A DNA stretch of 64,000 nucleotides from Ruminococcaceae bacterium KH2T8. Its GTDB lineage: Bacteria > Bacillota > Clostridia > Saccharofermentanales > Saccharofermentanaceae. The stretch is from positions 62,001 through 126,000 of the forward strand of contig FOIY01000004.1 of the NCBI GenBank assembly GCA_900111435.1, read 5' to 3'. A model generated the notes under the pieces. It ran no database searches. It was not told the DNA's origin and saw only the letters and a list, made by a program, of their open reading frames with translations. The position numbers were made by a program, and so were the translations under genes. Positions 42,868-50,760 of the stretch are shown here, one piece after another (position 1 is the stretch's first letter; every line of letters begins with the position of its first letter).

Positions 42868-44181
42868 TCAACGGTTATCTGCTATCAGGCTGTACCCGTC
42901 TTTTAATCTTGCCAGGATAACCCTGTCTCCTATGTTTGGCTCGCCTTCCGGTCTCATAGTCTTGATGAAGCCGAACTTATAGTAGCTTACTCCCTTTATA
43001 ATGTAACCTTGTTTGGTCTTATCGGCGATCTCACCTGAATAGAACTCTATATCATCCTTACTGATCGACTTCAGGGTAGAGAAGAGGTTATATATGGCAT
43101 AGAAAGGGAACAACGCGGCAGGTAACAAAAAGACAGCACCCATGATATTGCGAATGATCCTTGCAGCAAAGAAAAGTATAGCGGATGCGATCGCACTCAC
43201 CGGCAGCGATTCCAGAATGAGGATAAATGCAAAACGGCGATGGTATCTGACAAATCTCTTCTTGAGACCTCCATCTACAGATATGCTTGTCAGATATTGT
43301 TCCTGTATAGCCAGATCTACACTGTGTTTTACACCCTGGCCCTCTACTATCGGCTTTTCTTTATCTTCCTGAGTCAGGCAGCTGTATTTCATATCAAGGA
43401 GCTTAACTTCCGGATTATATTTCAGGCAGTGTTCGTGTATCGCTTTTGCCGCATAATCTCCGTCTTGCATGCTTTCTGATATCGCGATTTTCTTGCCCTT
43501 GTTGGTCGTTACGATGATCTTATACGTATAGTATTCTATGTATCTGTAACTGCCGCGCGGTCCGTCACGCTTTGTATGCCATATCTTCTTAACATGCAAT
43601 GAGGATATATCTTCATAAGCGACGGCGGCTACTCCGGCGGTCACACCGATTATGATATCGGGTGCCAGAAGTATGTCTGCGTATCTTAATCTTTCGGTCT
43701 CCTCGGAGTTTGCCTGTTCATCAACATATTCTCTGGTAAATTTCTTATCTCCGCATATGGGACCGTGGCTTCTGATCACATCTATGTCCTTATCGATCGC
43801 GATGAATAGCGCGGCAACGATGAGACCTGTAATACCGAATACAATTGGAAGTGTATAGTGACCCTCATCTGCGCCTCTTACATAGTTGATGAACCCGATC
43901 GCGCAGAGTATGAGGTTAAAGAGTAAGATACCTGCATTGATGTCCATCATCGCGCCGTTCTCGTTGACCCAACAGCAGAGCACTTTATTGGTGTACCAGT
44001 TGCGGCGCGGAGGGATCTTGACTCCGTTAAAGTAAGCTTCGATCACTTTGTTGAGCTTCTTCTCGGTGCCGAGAAATAAGAGTCCGTGATCTTTGCAGAT
44101 CTCTTGGAGATCAACTCTGTGCCAATCGTATTTCTTGAATTCTTCGTAAGTCTTTATGCTGTCAAAATCTGGTCGTTTCAT
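42868..44181 (-). CDS. Uncharacterised multi-domain membrane protein
   Basis: The 437-residue protein has a soluble start of about 75 residues (YDWHRVDLQEICKDHGLLFLGTEKK). Two membrane helices follow (residues 82-130). A cytoplasmic domain has a RYRYIEYYTYKIIVTTNKGKK pattern reminiscent of PH-like or YcxB-like domains, then come two more helices (around 305-350) and a beta domain ending in DRVILARLKDGYSLIADNR. I do not recognise the family. The ribosome-binding site is poor. It has the look of a eukaryote-like membrane scaffold, without catalytic motifs. Confidence 0.6.
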   Translation of the reverse strand: MKRPDFDSIKTYEEFKKYDWHRVDLQEICKDHGLLFLGTEKKLNKVIEAYFNGVKIPPRRNWYTNKVLCCWVNENGAMMDINAGILLFNLILCAIGFINYVRGADEGHYTLPIVFGITGLIVAALFIAIDKDIDVIRSHGPICGDKKFTREYVDEQANSEETERLRYADILLAPDIIIGVTAGVAAVAYEDISSLHVKKIWHTKRDGPRGSYRYIEYYTYKIIVTTNKGKKIAISESMQDGDYAAKAIHEHCLKYNPEVKLLDMKYSCLTQEDKEKPIVEGQGVKHSVDLAIQEQYLTSISVDGGLKKRFVRYHRRFAFILILESLPVSAIASAILFFAARIIRNIMGAVFLLPAALFPFYAIYNLFSTLKSISKDDIEFYSGEIADKTKQGYIIKGVSYYKFGFIKTMRPEGEPNIGDRVILARLKDGYSLIADNR

Positions 44182-44222
44182 AGTAGATGATGATCTCTTA
44201 TCAATAAGGTTTTCTCCGGTCC

Positions 44223-44693
44223 TTAGCAGTGATAATTAATTGTGGCACCCAAGTGCCATACTGTGCCGTCTTCAGAATTACGAACAAGATCATCCAAAGT
44301 GATAAGACCATTAATTTCATCTATATCATCGACGTAGATAGCATATCTGTATTCGAAACTGTTAGCGAGAGCAACAAATGTCTTGATGCTCCTGCCGCAT
44401 ATAAAGTCTTCAAAGGTCATCTGTTCAGCTTCTGCCAGATATTCCTTAAACTTCATATAAGATGCTTTGAAGTAATCTTCCTTACTAACGAGCTTGAAGG
44501 TCTTGTTCTTGAGATCTACTGATATGCCCGGATGAGAGTTCAGCCATTCATAGTCAGAGAGTTCATTGTTTGCGACCGCGTAATCGGCAACCGAACCGAC
44601 AAAACCCGTGTCGTGACTGTAGTAACGGTCTTCGTTGATATAGTTCTTTTCATCGATAGGCTTTGAACTGATCTGAAATATTCGTGAATGCAT
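44223..44693 (-). CDS. Uncharacterised soluble protein (MHSRIFQ family)
   Basis: The 156-residue protein begins MHSRIFQISSKPIDEKNYINE, a start I associate with a family of small proteins common in Clostridia and Bacillus accessory DNA, for which no function is known. It is soluble and helical, with a conserved-looking C-terminus WHLGATINYH. GGGAGAAG lies before the ATG. It diverges from the membrane-anchored repeat protein that starts at 44769. Confidence 0.6.
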   Translation of the reverse strand: MHSRIFQISSKPIDEKNYINEDRYYSHDTGFVGSVADYAVANNELSDYEWLNSHPGISVDLKNKTFKLVSKEDYFKASYMKFKEYLAEAEQMTFEDFICGRSIKTFVALANSFEYRYAIYVDDIDEINGLITLDDLVRNSEDGTVWHLGATINYHC

Positions 44694-44768
44694 TTTTATC
44701 TTCTCCCGGCATGGCTGCTGTGTTCGTCATGCGTTATCATTATATCATCACGTATACGGAGACAAAGA

Positions 44769-45611
44769 ATGGACAACAAGGAATCAGATATTGACTTATT
44801 TGAATCAGAAGATATACCTGCAAAGGCTGCACCTACTTCAGCTTCAACAAAGGGAGATGTCGGTCTTCCCATGAATAAGATGATCATTGCGGTTGTGGCG
44901 ATTATCTTGGTGGTAGTAGCAACTATAGCCATACTTACTCATGTGAGCGAGAAGTTGGATGAGCCCCCTGTGGAGACAACTGCTTACATGACAGGCGAGA
45001 GCGAACCGGTAGTTATGCCAGAGACTACGCCCGCCGATATTATTGGAATCTGGTCGTTCGGTGATGGCAATAACATCTTATACATGTCATTTAACGAAGA
45101 TGGTACGCTGGATGTCTGGACGGTAGATTCAGATGGTCAGGAGCTCAACAGAACGACGAATACATATACACTCGAAGGCAACGCATTGGGAGTATATCAG
45201 CCTGATGGAAGCGAAGACTACTATATCTGCATTATCAATGGGGATTCCCTTACATTGGAAGACCCGGCTGGTTTTGGTGAATCTTATGTATTAACGAGGA
45301 CTGAGTCTTTGGATATTCCTGTATATACTGCCGCCGATCTTGTCGGTACATGGGTATCTGACAGCAGCAATTCCTACATTTGGATGACGTTCAACGAAGA
45401 TGGCACTCTGGATGTCTGGGTGATCGATGCTAACGGTGTGGAGATAGACCGTACGCAGGATACATATACCATTGAAGGTAATCAGTTGACCATATCCTAT
45501 CCTACCGACAGAGAAGAAGATGTGTACAATATTTCTATCAACGGAGATATGCTGATACTGGCATACCCGGATCAACCTGATCAATTATTCGGATACATCA
45601 GGCAGCATTAA
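44769..45611 (+). CDS. Membrane-anchored protein with two lipocalin-like (DUF5640-type) repeats
   Basis: From the ATG at 44769 (GGAG 8 nt upstream) the 280-residue protein has a short cytoplasmic tail, one membrane helix (about residues 37-58) and a Thr/Glu linker. Two extracellular repeats of about 90 residues follow, each with GTWVSD or GIWSFG, MSFNEDGTLDVW, a polar turn, TYTLEGN and NGDSLTLEDP. The same repeats make up the outer part of the sigma-factor fusion at 50761-52623. Both genes also share their first codons (ATGGACAACAAGGAA). It could be a sensor or decoy derived from that gene by loss of the sigma domain. Confidence 0.75.
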   Translation: MDNKESDIDLFESEDIPAKAAPTSASTKGDVGLPMNKMIIAVVAIILVVVATIAILTHVSEKLDEPPVETTAYMTGESEPVVMPETTPADIIGIWSFGDGNNILYMSFNEDGTLDVWTVDSDGQELNRTTNTYTLEGNALGVYQPDGSEDYYICIINGDSLTLEDPAGFGESYVLTRTESLDIPVYTAADLVGTWVSDSSNSYIWMTFNEDGTLDVWVIDANGVEIDRTQDTYTIEGNQLTISYPTDREEDVYNISINGDMLILAYPDQPDQLFGYIRQH

Positions 45612-45625
45612 GATCCGCTTCATTG

Positions 45626-46387
45626 TTAATGTGTTCTTCTGTCTGAAGCCACCTCATAAGCGGTATACTCATGATCGAATTCATAGCCGAATCTCTTAGA
45701 TAGCTGTACCGAATTCATATCATGGGCATCCCAGCTCGGGTAAAGTCCTTCTTCGAGACAAGATGAGATCAATGAAGCGAGGACAACGGTAGCAAGCCCC
45801 TTGCGGCGTTCGTCAGGAACGGTATCAACTTCGATCTCTATGCCTTCATTGTATCGGGTATAAGAAGATGCGCCGGATACTATCTTTCCGTCTTTAAGGA
45901 TCACCATTCCGCGTCCAATTTCCAGATACTTTTCCTTGCTCTCAAAAGCAGATACAAAGTCAGCCGTCACGGGATCAGTCATGCACAGGTCGTAGATATC
46001 GGAGTCTATCTTTTTGAGCTCATATCCTTCGGGTAATCCTGCTGCCATTTTGGCCAGATCATCCTTGTCAAATATCGTATCTTTTTTGATGGCATAGCGG
46101 GTGATCTTTCGCGCATCGGGAAAACAATCCTCGATAAGAGCAGCCCATCCGTCGTTTTGAGGGGTCATGATCACAAAACCGTCAGGCTTATTGATCACCA
46201 GTTCTCTGTCCGGCTCTCCCGCATAAAAAGCAAAGCATCCGACGAAAGCCATCGCTGATACCGGAGAGTCCTGATCGGTTACGTATATCTTTCCCATGAC
46301 TCTCTGAAGGCATGAGTAGATCAGGGTCTCGTTCCAACCTTCAAAGATTGCTTCAACTTTTGATGTGTCTTTCAGCTCATATACCAT
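45626..46387 (-). CDS. GNAT-family acetyltransferase (GNAT_acetyltran/PF12746 type)
   Basis: The 253-residue protein has a variable N-terminal half and a C-terminal GNAT domain with VDTVPDERRKGLATVVLASLI (acetyl-CoA loop) and YPSWDAHDMNSVQLSKRFGYEFDHEY, characteristic of the PF12746 group. Substrates of this group are unknown. It lies 12 nt downstream of the flavodoxin-like gene, so MarR, flavodoxin and this gene probably form an operon. The ribosome-binding site is weak. Confidence 0.88.
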   Translation of the reverse strand: MVYELKDTSKVEAIFEGWNETLIYSCLQRVMGKIYVTDQDSPVSAMAFVGCFAFYAGEPDRELVINKPDGFVIMTPQNDGWAALIEDCFPDARKITRYAIKKDTIFDKDDLAKMAAGLPEGYELKKIDSDIYDLCMTDPVTADFVSAFESKEKYLEIGRGMVILKDGKIVSGASSYTRYNEGIEIEVDTVPDERRKGLATVVLASLISSCLEEGLYPSWDAHDMNSVQLSKRFGYEFDHEYTAYEVASDRRTH

Positions 46388-46399
46388 GGCTATATCATC

Positions 46400-46933
46400 T
46401 TACGGTTTCTCGAGATATTCAACTATCGGCTCGATGTATTTGATATCCGAGATATCGTATGAAGTAGCGATCATCTTCGTCATGATCTTTTCTTCCTCGG
46501 TCTGATCCTTCTTTTTCTTGAGAGCAGATACGAACATCTTCATGGCAAGCTTTGAAGGACCGTTCATCTTCTCGTAGTTAAATCCGCCCTGGCAGTAAAA
46601 AGGTCTTATATATTTTCGCTGCTCATCCGTGAGCATCTTCTTTAGTGTGACCTCAACATCGGGGTTGTCGTTTGGGCTTCCGCCTACGCAGAAGACGGCA
46701 AGTCTCTTGTCCTGCCATGAGGCGGCCTTATTAAGGAACCACTTTACCTTTACGGTGCTGCCTGCCATGAGCCATCCGCCGTATACGATCGCCTGATAGT
46801 CGGCGAAGAAGCTGTCGCTCTTCTTTTGCGCATCCTTGAGTTCAAGGATGTCGCCGGATGTCTTTTCTGCGATCCATTCTGCATACTTCTTGGTAAACCC
46901 TGTCTGTGATGTGTAGATTACTAATGTCTTCAT
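46400..46933 (-). CDS. Flavodoxin-domain protein
   Basis: The 177-residue protein is flavodoxin-like: TLVIYTSQTGFTKKYAEWIAE at the N-terminus is the FMN phosphate-binding loop. DYQAIVYGGWLMAGSTVK and FCVGGSPNDNP correspond to the flavin-shielding loops. It is related to protoporphyrinogen-oxidase-like (HemG/Flavodoxin_5) proteins. Its ATG overlaps the stop of the marR gene (ATGA), so it is translationally coupled and probably regulated by that MarR protein. Confidence 0.9.
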   Translation of the reverse strand: MKTLVIYTSQTGFTKKYAEWIAEKTSGDILELKDAQKKSDSFFADYQAIVYGGWLMAGSTVKVKWFLNKAASWQDKRLAVFCVGGSPNDNPDVEVTLKKMLTDEQRKYIRPFYCQGGFNYEKMNGPSKLAMKMFVSALKKKKDQTEEEKIMTKMIATSYDISDIKYIEPIVEYLEKP

Positions 46934-47409
46934 AGTTCGCTGAGATTCCTTTCCATCTTCATTATCGTCTGTATGGTAGTGATCAGGTCTTTCTCGTCTA
47001 CACCTTCGAAGATGCGGCCGATGATGTACTGACTCTGCTTTCCGTTGTTGTCGTTTTCCTCCAGGAAATCCCTGCAGCTGTCAGTTACGAGTATCCTCTG
47101 CTTTCGCTTGTCGTTCGGGTCAGTGATGAATGACACGAAGCCCTTCTTTTCGAGCTTCAAAAGGATCTGTTTTACGTTCTGGTGCGAGCTGCCCATGACA
47201 TCCGAAAGTTCATTCAGCGTCGGAGGTTCCTTGCAGAGGTTGATACAGATGATCGCGAAGAACTGCTTCCACGTGATCTCCCTGAAGAAAGCATCCGCCG
47301 CAGCCTGATATCGGTTATCGAAAGCGCTCAGGAGGCCGAGCAGGAATGCCTGAGGCGGCATGTCTCCAAACTCGACATTATTCATATGCATCTTCTTGTC
47401 GTAATCCAT
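46930..47409 (-). CDS. MarR-family transcriptional regulator
   Basis: The 159-residue protein has the MarR winged helix (TLNELSDVMGSSHQNVKQILLKLEKKGFVSFITDPNDKRKQRILVT) between two dimerisation helices. The wing ends with DKRKQRI, typical of the family. AAAGGAG lies 7 nt before the ATG. Two palindromic operator copies lie directly upstream. The downstream flavodoxin and GNAT genes suggest a redox or antibiotic-stress signal, which is inference. Confidence 0.93.
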   Translation of the reverse strand: MDYDKKMHMNNVEFGDMPPQAFLLGLLSAFDNRYQAAADAFFREITWKQFFAIICINLCKEPPTLNELSDVMGSSHQNVKQILLKLEKKGFVSFITDPNDKRKQRILVTDSCRDFLEENDNNGKQSQYIIGRIFEGVDEKDLITTIQTIMKMERNLSEL

Positions 47410-47430
47410 CGTCTGACTCCTTTGATCAAA

Positions 47431-47474
47431 ATGTGTAACATATTACCTTTTGCAAACAATGTAACATGTTACAT
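47431..47474. promoter_or_regulatory. MarR operator pair
   Basis: ATGTAACATGTTACAT (47459-47474) is a perfect 16-bp palindrome, and GTAACATATTAC (47435-47446) is a second copy with one mismatch. Together they bracket the promoter region of the marR gene. Confidence 0.8.
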
Positions 47475-47647
47475 AAATTTCGTCAACAGCTGAAGCGCGT
47501 TATTTTGCCCGTTATCAGATTTTCCTCATATTTTTATATATAAGGGGGCTGTTTTTTTATTCGGATTGGAGTTATAGTTTCCTGAGAGAGAATTCAGATA
47601 GTATGCGATAAAGAAGATCGGCGTATAAAGATAAGGGGTAACAACGG

Positions 47648-49453
47648 ATGAAGAAGAGCGGAAATGCCGGAGGTAGGAATACCGGCATTGCTAGGTCCGG
47701 AGTAAGGTCTGTAGGGCCTTATTCATACGGTAACACGGGAAGTCAGGTTCAGGAGCCTGCGCCCGCGTATAGCGGATGTTACACTTCTTACAGGAGCAGA
47801 GTCAGACAAAAGAGGCAGAAGAAGCTTCGAAAGCTTGCCGTCATTGCTGCGGCTGCTGTCCTGGTCGTTACCCTTATAGTTCTCTTTTTTGCAGGCGTAT
47901 TCCAAAAGCGTTATGAGGTCACATTGGCTGACGGAAGTGTAGCCAAGATGACACGTAATGAGCTGATAGCAGAACTTACCGTGGATGTATTCCCTGAAGG
48001 CATCATCATCAACGGGATCGATGTAAGCGGGATGACCAAAGAGGAGGCACTGGCAGCCATCAAGGCCAATAAGCCCGAGCGTCCTTTGGAGATCAATGTC
48101 ACGCTTTCACTTGACGGACGAGAGTATCCCATGGATCTGAGCTCGCTTCCCATAGACGTAAACGATGCTGAAGTAGTCGATAAGGCTTTCAACAATTTGA
48201 TCCCCAAGGGCGAAGAAACACCTGAGGATCTCGTTGCCATGTTCAATGCAAAGGAAGCCCTCAAGAACACTCCCGCAACGTATCAGACTGCATATACGCC
48301 CAATACTGCAGATATATCCACGCAGGTTCACGGTGTTCTCGATCCTCTCGATCGCGAGGCTGTGGATGCCGTTATCACCGGTTTTGATCCCGCGACATGT
48401 CAGTTCGAATATACCGATTCACAGACCGGTTACGATATCGATATCGATAAGGCCGTAAGTGACGTTAAGGCACTTCTTGACGGCGGAACGTATATCGGAA
48501 CCGTTGAGATCGATGCAGCGATAACAGAGCCTTCTCTCACATCGTCCATGATCGAGAATGAGTTCGGCCTCATATCTTCCACATCGTCTTCAACGAGTAC
48601 ATCCAGTTCCGCAAGAGCCAATAATGTTGCTACTGCCGCATCTTCCATCAACGGACTGATAATCCCTGCGGGAGGATCCTTCTCCTTTAACGGAACGGTC
48701 GGTGAGAGAACTGCTGCCAACGGATATCAGGAGGCAGGTGTCATCGTAGAGGGTGCTACGGAGCAGGGCTACGGCGGCGGTGTTTGTCAGGTAAGCACCA
48801 TGGTATACGAATCAGCCGTTAAGGCGGATCTTCAGATCGACGAAAGACATCCTCATCAGTGGCCGGCCAAGTATGCGGACGACGGATGTGATGCTGCAGT
48901 CGACTGGGGCTCTCAGGATTTAAGGTTCACCAATAACAGCGGCTATCCTATCGTAATAAGCGCATATCATGACTATTCCTCCATGAGGATCTCGGTTGCC
49001 ATCTACGGACATAAGCTCGCTAACGGCGAGTACATTACTTTCTCGGGCGACAGTGTCGATACCGCGGATTTCCAGACTACTTACGTTCAGAATACGGAGC
49101 TGCCCGTCGGCCAGACCAATACGACGAGGACCGGTCATAACGCAAAGACTGCAACTTCATATAAGGTCAGATACGACGCAAACGGCAACGAGATCTCCAG
49201 ACAGACTTTCACGACATACTATAATGTGATCAACGAGGAGATCGAAGTCGGCACACTCCAGGCTGATGGTACACAGGCTTCTTTCGATCCAACAACAGGA
49301 AGCGTGGCTGCTTCCGAAACTTCCGATACGTCTGATACGTCTGATACGGATATCGTAGATGATTCTTCTGACTGGGAATGGGAAGATGATGAAGATGTAT
49401 ATTATGATGATGACGATTGGGACGATACCCGGGATTACGAAGACGATTACTGA
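47648..49453 (+). CDS. VanW-family cell-wall-associated protein
   Basis: The 601-residue protein has a basic cytoplasmic tail of about 60 residues and a membrane helix (about 60-85). A YoaR/PG-binding-type domain includes IINGIDVSGMTKEEALAAI. The VanW domain is around residues 330-450 (AANGYQEAGVIVEG, GGGVCQVSTMVYESAV, ERHPHQWPAKY), followed by a C-terminal G5-like strand region. The last 60 residues are very acidic with Asp/Tyr/Trp. VanW is found in vancomycin-resistance clusters and widely elsewhere; its function is not established. No van genes are present. Confidence 0.92.
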   Translation: MKKSGNAGGRNTGIARSGVRSVGPYSYGNTGSQVQEPAPAYSGCYTSYRSRVRQKRQKKLRKLAVIAAAAVLVVTLIVLFFAGVFQKRYEVTLADGSVAKMTRNELIAELTVDVFPEGIIINGIDVSGMTKEEALAAIKANKPERPLEINVTLSLDGREYPMDLSSLPIDVNDAEVVDKAFNNLIPKGEETPEDLVAMFNAKEALKNTPATYQTAYTPNTADISTQVHGVLDPLDREAVDAVITGFDPATCQFEYTDSQTGYDIDIDKAVSDVKALLDGGTYIGTVEIDAAITEPSLTSSMIENEFGLISSTSSSTSTSSSARANNVATAASSINGLIIPAGGSFSFNGTVGERTAANGYQEAGVIVEGATEQGYGGGVCQVSTMVYESAVKADLQIDERHPHQWPAKYADDGCDAAVDWGSQDLRFTNNSGYPIVISAYHDYSSMRISVAIYGHKLANGEYITFSGDSVDTADFQTTYVQNTELPVGQTNTTRTGHNAKTATSYKVRYDANGNEISRQTFTTYYNVINEEIEVGTLQADGTQASFDPTTGSVAASETSDTSDTSDTDIVDDSSDWEWEDDEDVYYDDDDWDDTRDYEDDY

Positions 49454-49475
49454 CATTGACTGAATATGTGATAAG

Positions 49476-49622
49476 ATGGCAGAGATATTAAATATTCCAT
49501 CCGATTACGATCTTGTCTGCTTTCTTCTGATAGGTATCGCCGAGGATGAGGCGGTTACTCCCAAGAAGAAGGCTTTCGAAGAGCGGGCATGGTTTAATTC
49601 TTTTCCTGCTGAACGGGGATGA
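49476..49622 (+). pseudogene. C-terminal fragment of a nitroreductase-family protein
   Basis: A 48-codon frame encodes LNIPSDYDLVCFLLIGIAED followed by PKKKAFEERAWFNSF. This matches the last 45 or so residues of nitroreductase-family proteins, where the strand before the KPFEE-like tail is conserved. The rest of the enzyme (about 130 residues) is missing and the upstream sequence is the end of the VanW gene. It is a deletion remnant. Confidence 0.7.
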
Positions 49623-49642
49623 GGAGAATAGAGGGGAATAAT

Positions 49643-50311
49643 ATGGAGATCATTAAGGGACATATCTGCCCGACATGCGGCGGCGTACTGGATATAGATC
49701 TGGAGCGTCAGATGTATATCTGTTCTTATTGCGGAGTTACTTTCGATTACGAATACTTTCGCGAAGAGGAAATGATGGAGCATGCCTATAAGATGCTCAA
49801 GAGCTCTCAGTTCGTAGCTGCAGCAGATGAGTTTGATTTCCTTCTTACGAAGGATCCTCATGATATTAGTGCTATAAAGGGAGCAGTGATGGCGGCAGCA
49901 TGTATCCCGGAGATCAGAAGCCTTTCGGATGAAAAGGTAGTCATTACCGTTGATCCCAAGGCCGGCCGAAGGGCGTGTACCGGGTTCAGTGAGGGTCTTG
50001 ATAATGAGGGGAAAGCTTATTTTGTAAAATTCGAAAAACTCCTCGAACTCATCCTTTCGTACCAGGAAGATGATGCATCCGTAAAGGATCTTACCGTGAA
50101 GAGGAAGCGTGATTATGTTCACCTCAACAGGATCTATAAGGATATGTATGAGATAGAAGATCGCACTATCATAGCATATGATCCCGATGCCGTTAAGAAG
50201 TATAATATCGAGAAGGCGAAGATCGATAAGATGTCAGATGAGATCAGGAGACGGGAAGACAATATGGAAGCTGCCATCAAGGAGATCCGTCATCTGATCA
50301 GGGAGCTGTGA
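49643..50311 (+). CDS. Zinc-ribbon protein with helical C-terminus
   Basis: From the ATG at 49643 (GGGG 6 nt upstream) the protein of 222 residues starts with a zinc ribbon (HICPTCGGVLDIDLERQMYICSYCG). A TPR-like helical stretch (EHAYKMLKSSQFVAAADEFDFLLTKDPHDISAIKGAVMAA) and a long coiled region to the end (KAKIDKMSDEIRRREDNME) follow. I do not recognise a family with defined function; TFIIB-type ribbon plus helices is common in Clostridia accessory regions. Confidence 0.7.
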   Translation: MEIIKGHICPTCGGVLDIDLERQMYICSYCGVTFDYEYFREEEMMEHAYKMLKSSQFVAAADEFDFLLTKDPHDISAIKGAVMAAACIPEIRSLSDEKVVITVDPKAGRRACTGFSEGLDNEGKAYFVKFEKLLELILSYQEDDASVKDLTVKRKRDYVHLNRIYKDMYEIEDRTIIAYDPDAVKKYNIEKAKIDKMSDEIRRREDNMEAAIKEIRHLIREL

Positions 50312-50325
50312 TCCGTTTTTGTGAA

Positions 50326-50359
50326 TAAAAAAGCCACCGCTACGCTAAGTAACAGTGGC
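50326..50359 (-). terminator. Terminator of the small lipoprotein gene
   Basis: GCCACTG and CGGTGGC pair over 7 bp (one G-U pair), followed on the minus strand by six to seven U residues. Confidence 0.75.
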
Positions 50360-50409
50360 AGTAAGATCGATCATCTGTCAGGCGACGACCGTGCATGTAG
50401 CTGATATAA

Positions 50410-50520
50410 TCAGTCCTCTGTGCACTGCTTGCCCGCATCGTCAAACATGGAACAGGATGTCATTCCCAATACCATGGACGTAACAAGGACGGATGATATT
50501 ACAAACTTACTATTCTTCAT
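50410..50520 (-). CDS. 36-residue lipoprotein, possibly a truncated gene
   Basis: The frame encodes MKNSKFVISSVLVTSMVLGM followed by TSC, a clear lipoprotein signal, and then only 13 residues (SMFDDAGKQCTED). TGGAGG lies 8 nt before the ATG, and a terminator follows 51 nt after the stop. Its first residues resemble those of larger clostridial lipoproteins such as the one at 19147-20802. It is either a genuine micro-lipoprotein or the intact start of a shortened gene. The gap 50521-50760 otherwise contains only the promoter region of the sigma-factor gene. Confidence 0.6.
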   Translation of the reverse strand: MKNSKFVISSVLVTSMVLGMTSCSMFDDAGKQCTED

Positions 50521-50760
50521 TATTCTATCCTCCATTGATAAAGATGATCAGGGTCCGTAACCCCAACCGATTTTTAATAGTAACAATAACGATCTGCAAT
50601 GTAAACAAACTGAATTCCATTGTCAGAATGCCGAAAACGCCTACTCCTATGCCTATTTCCGGCGGTTTGTGGTATATTTTAAAAAATTTTTCTCGAACCA
50701 CCCAATAATCCGTATCGCTTATGCGTCTTATAAGTAGATGCGGAAATAAAGGAGGCAAAA

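Noticed and set aside
50695-50727. Possible ECF promoter (GAACC ... CGTC) before the sigma-factor fusion
   Set aside because: The spacing of 24 nt is far from the usual 15-17 nt, so self-regulation cannot be claimed.
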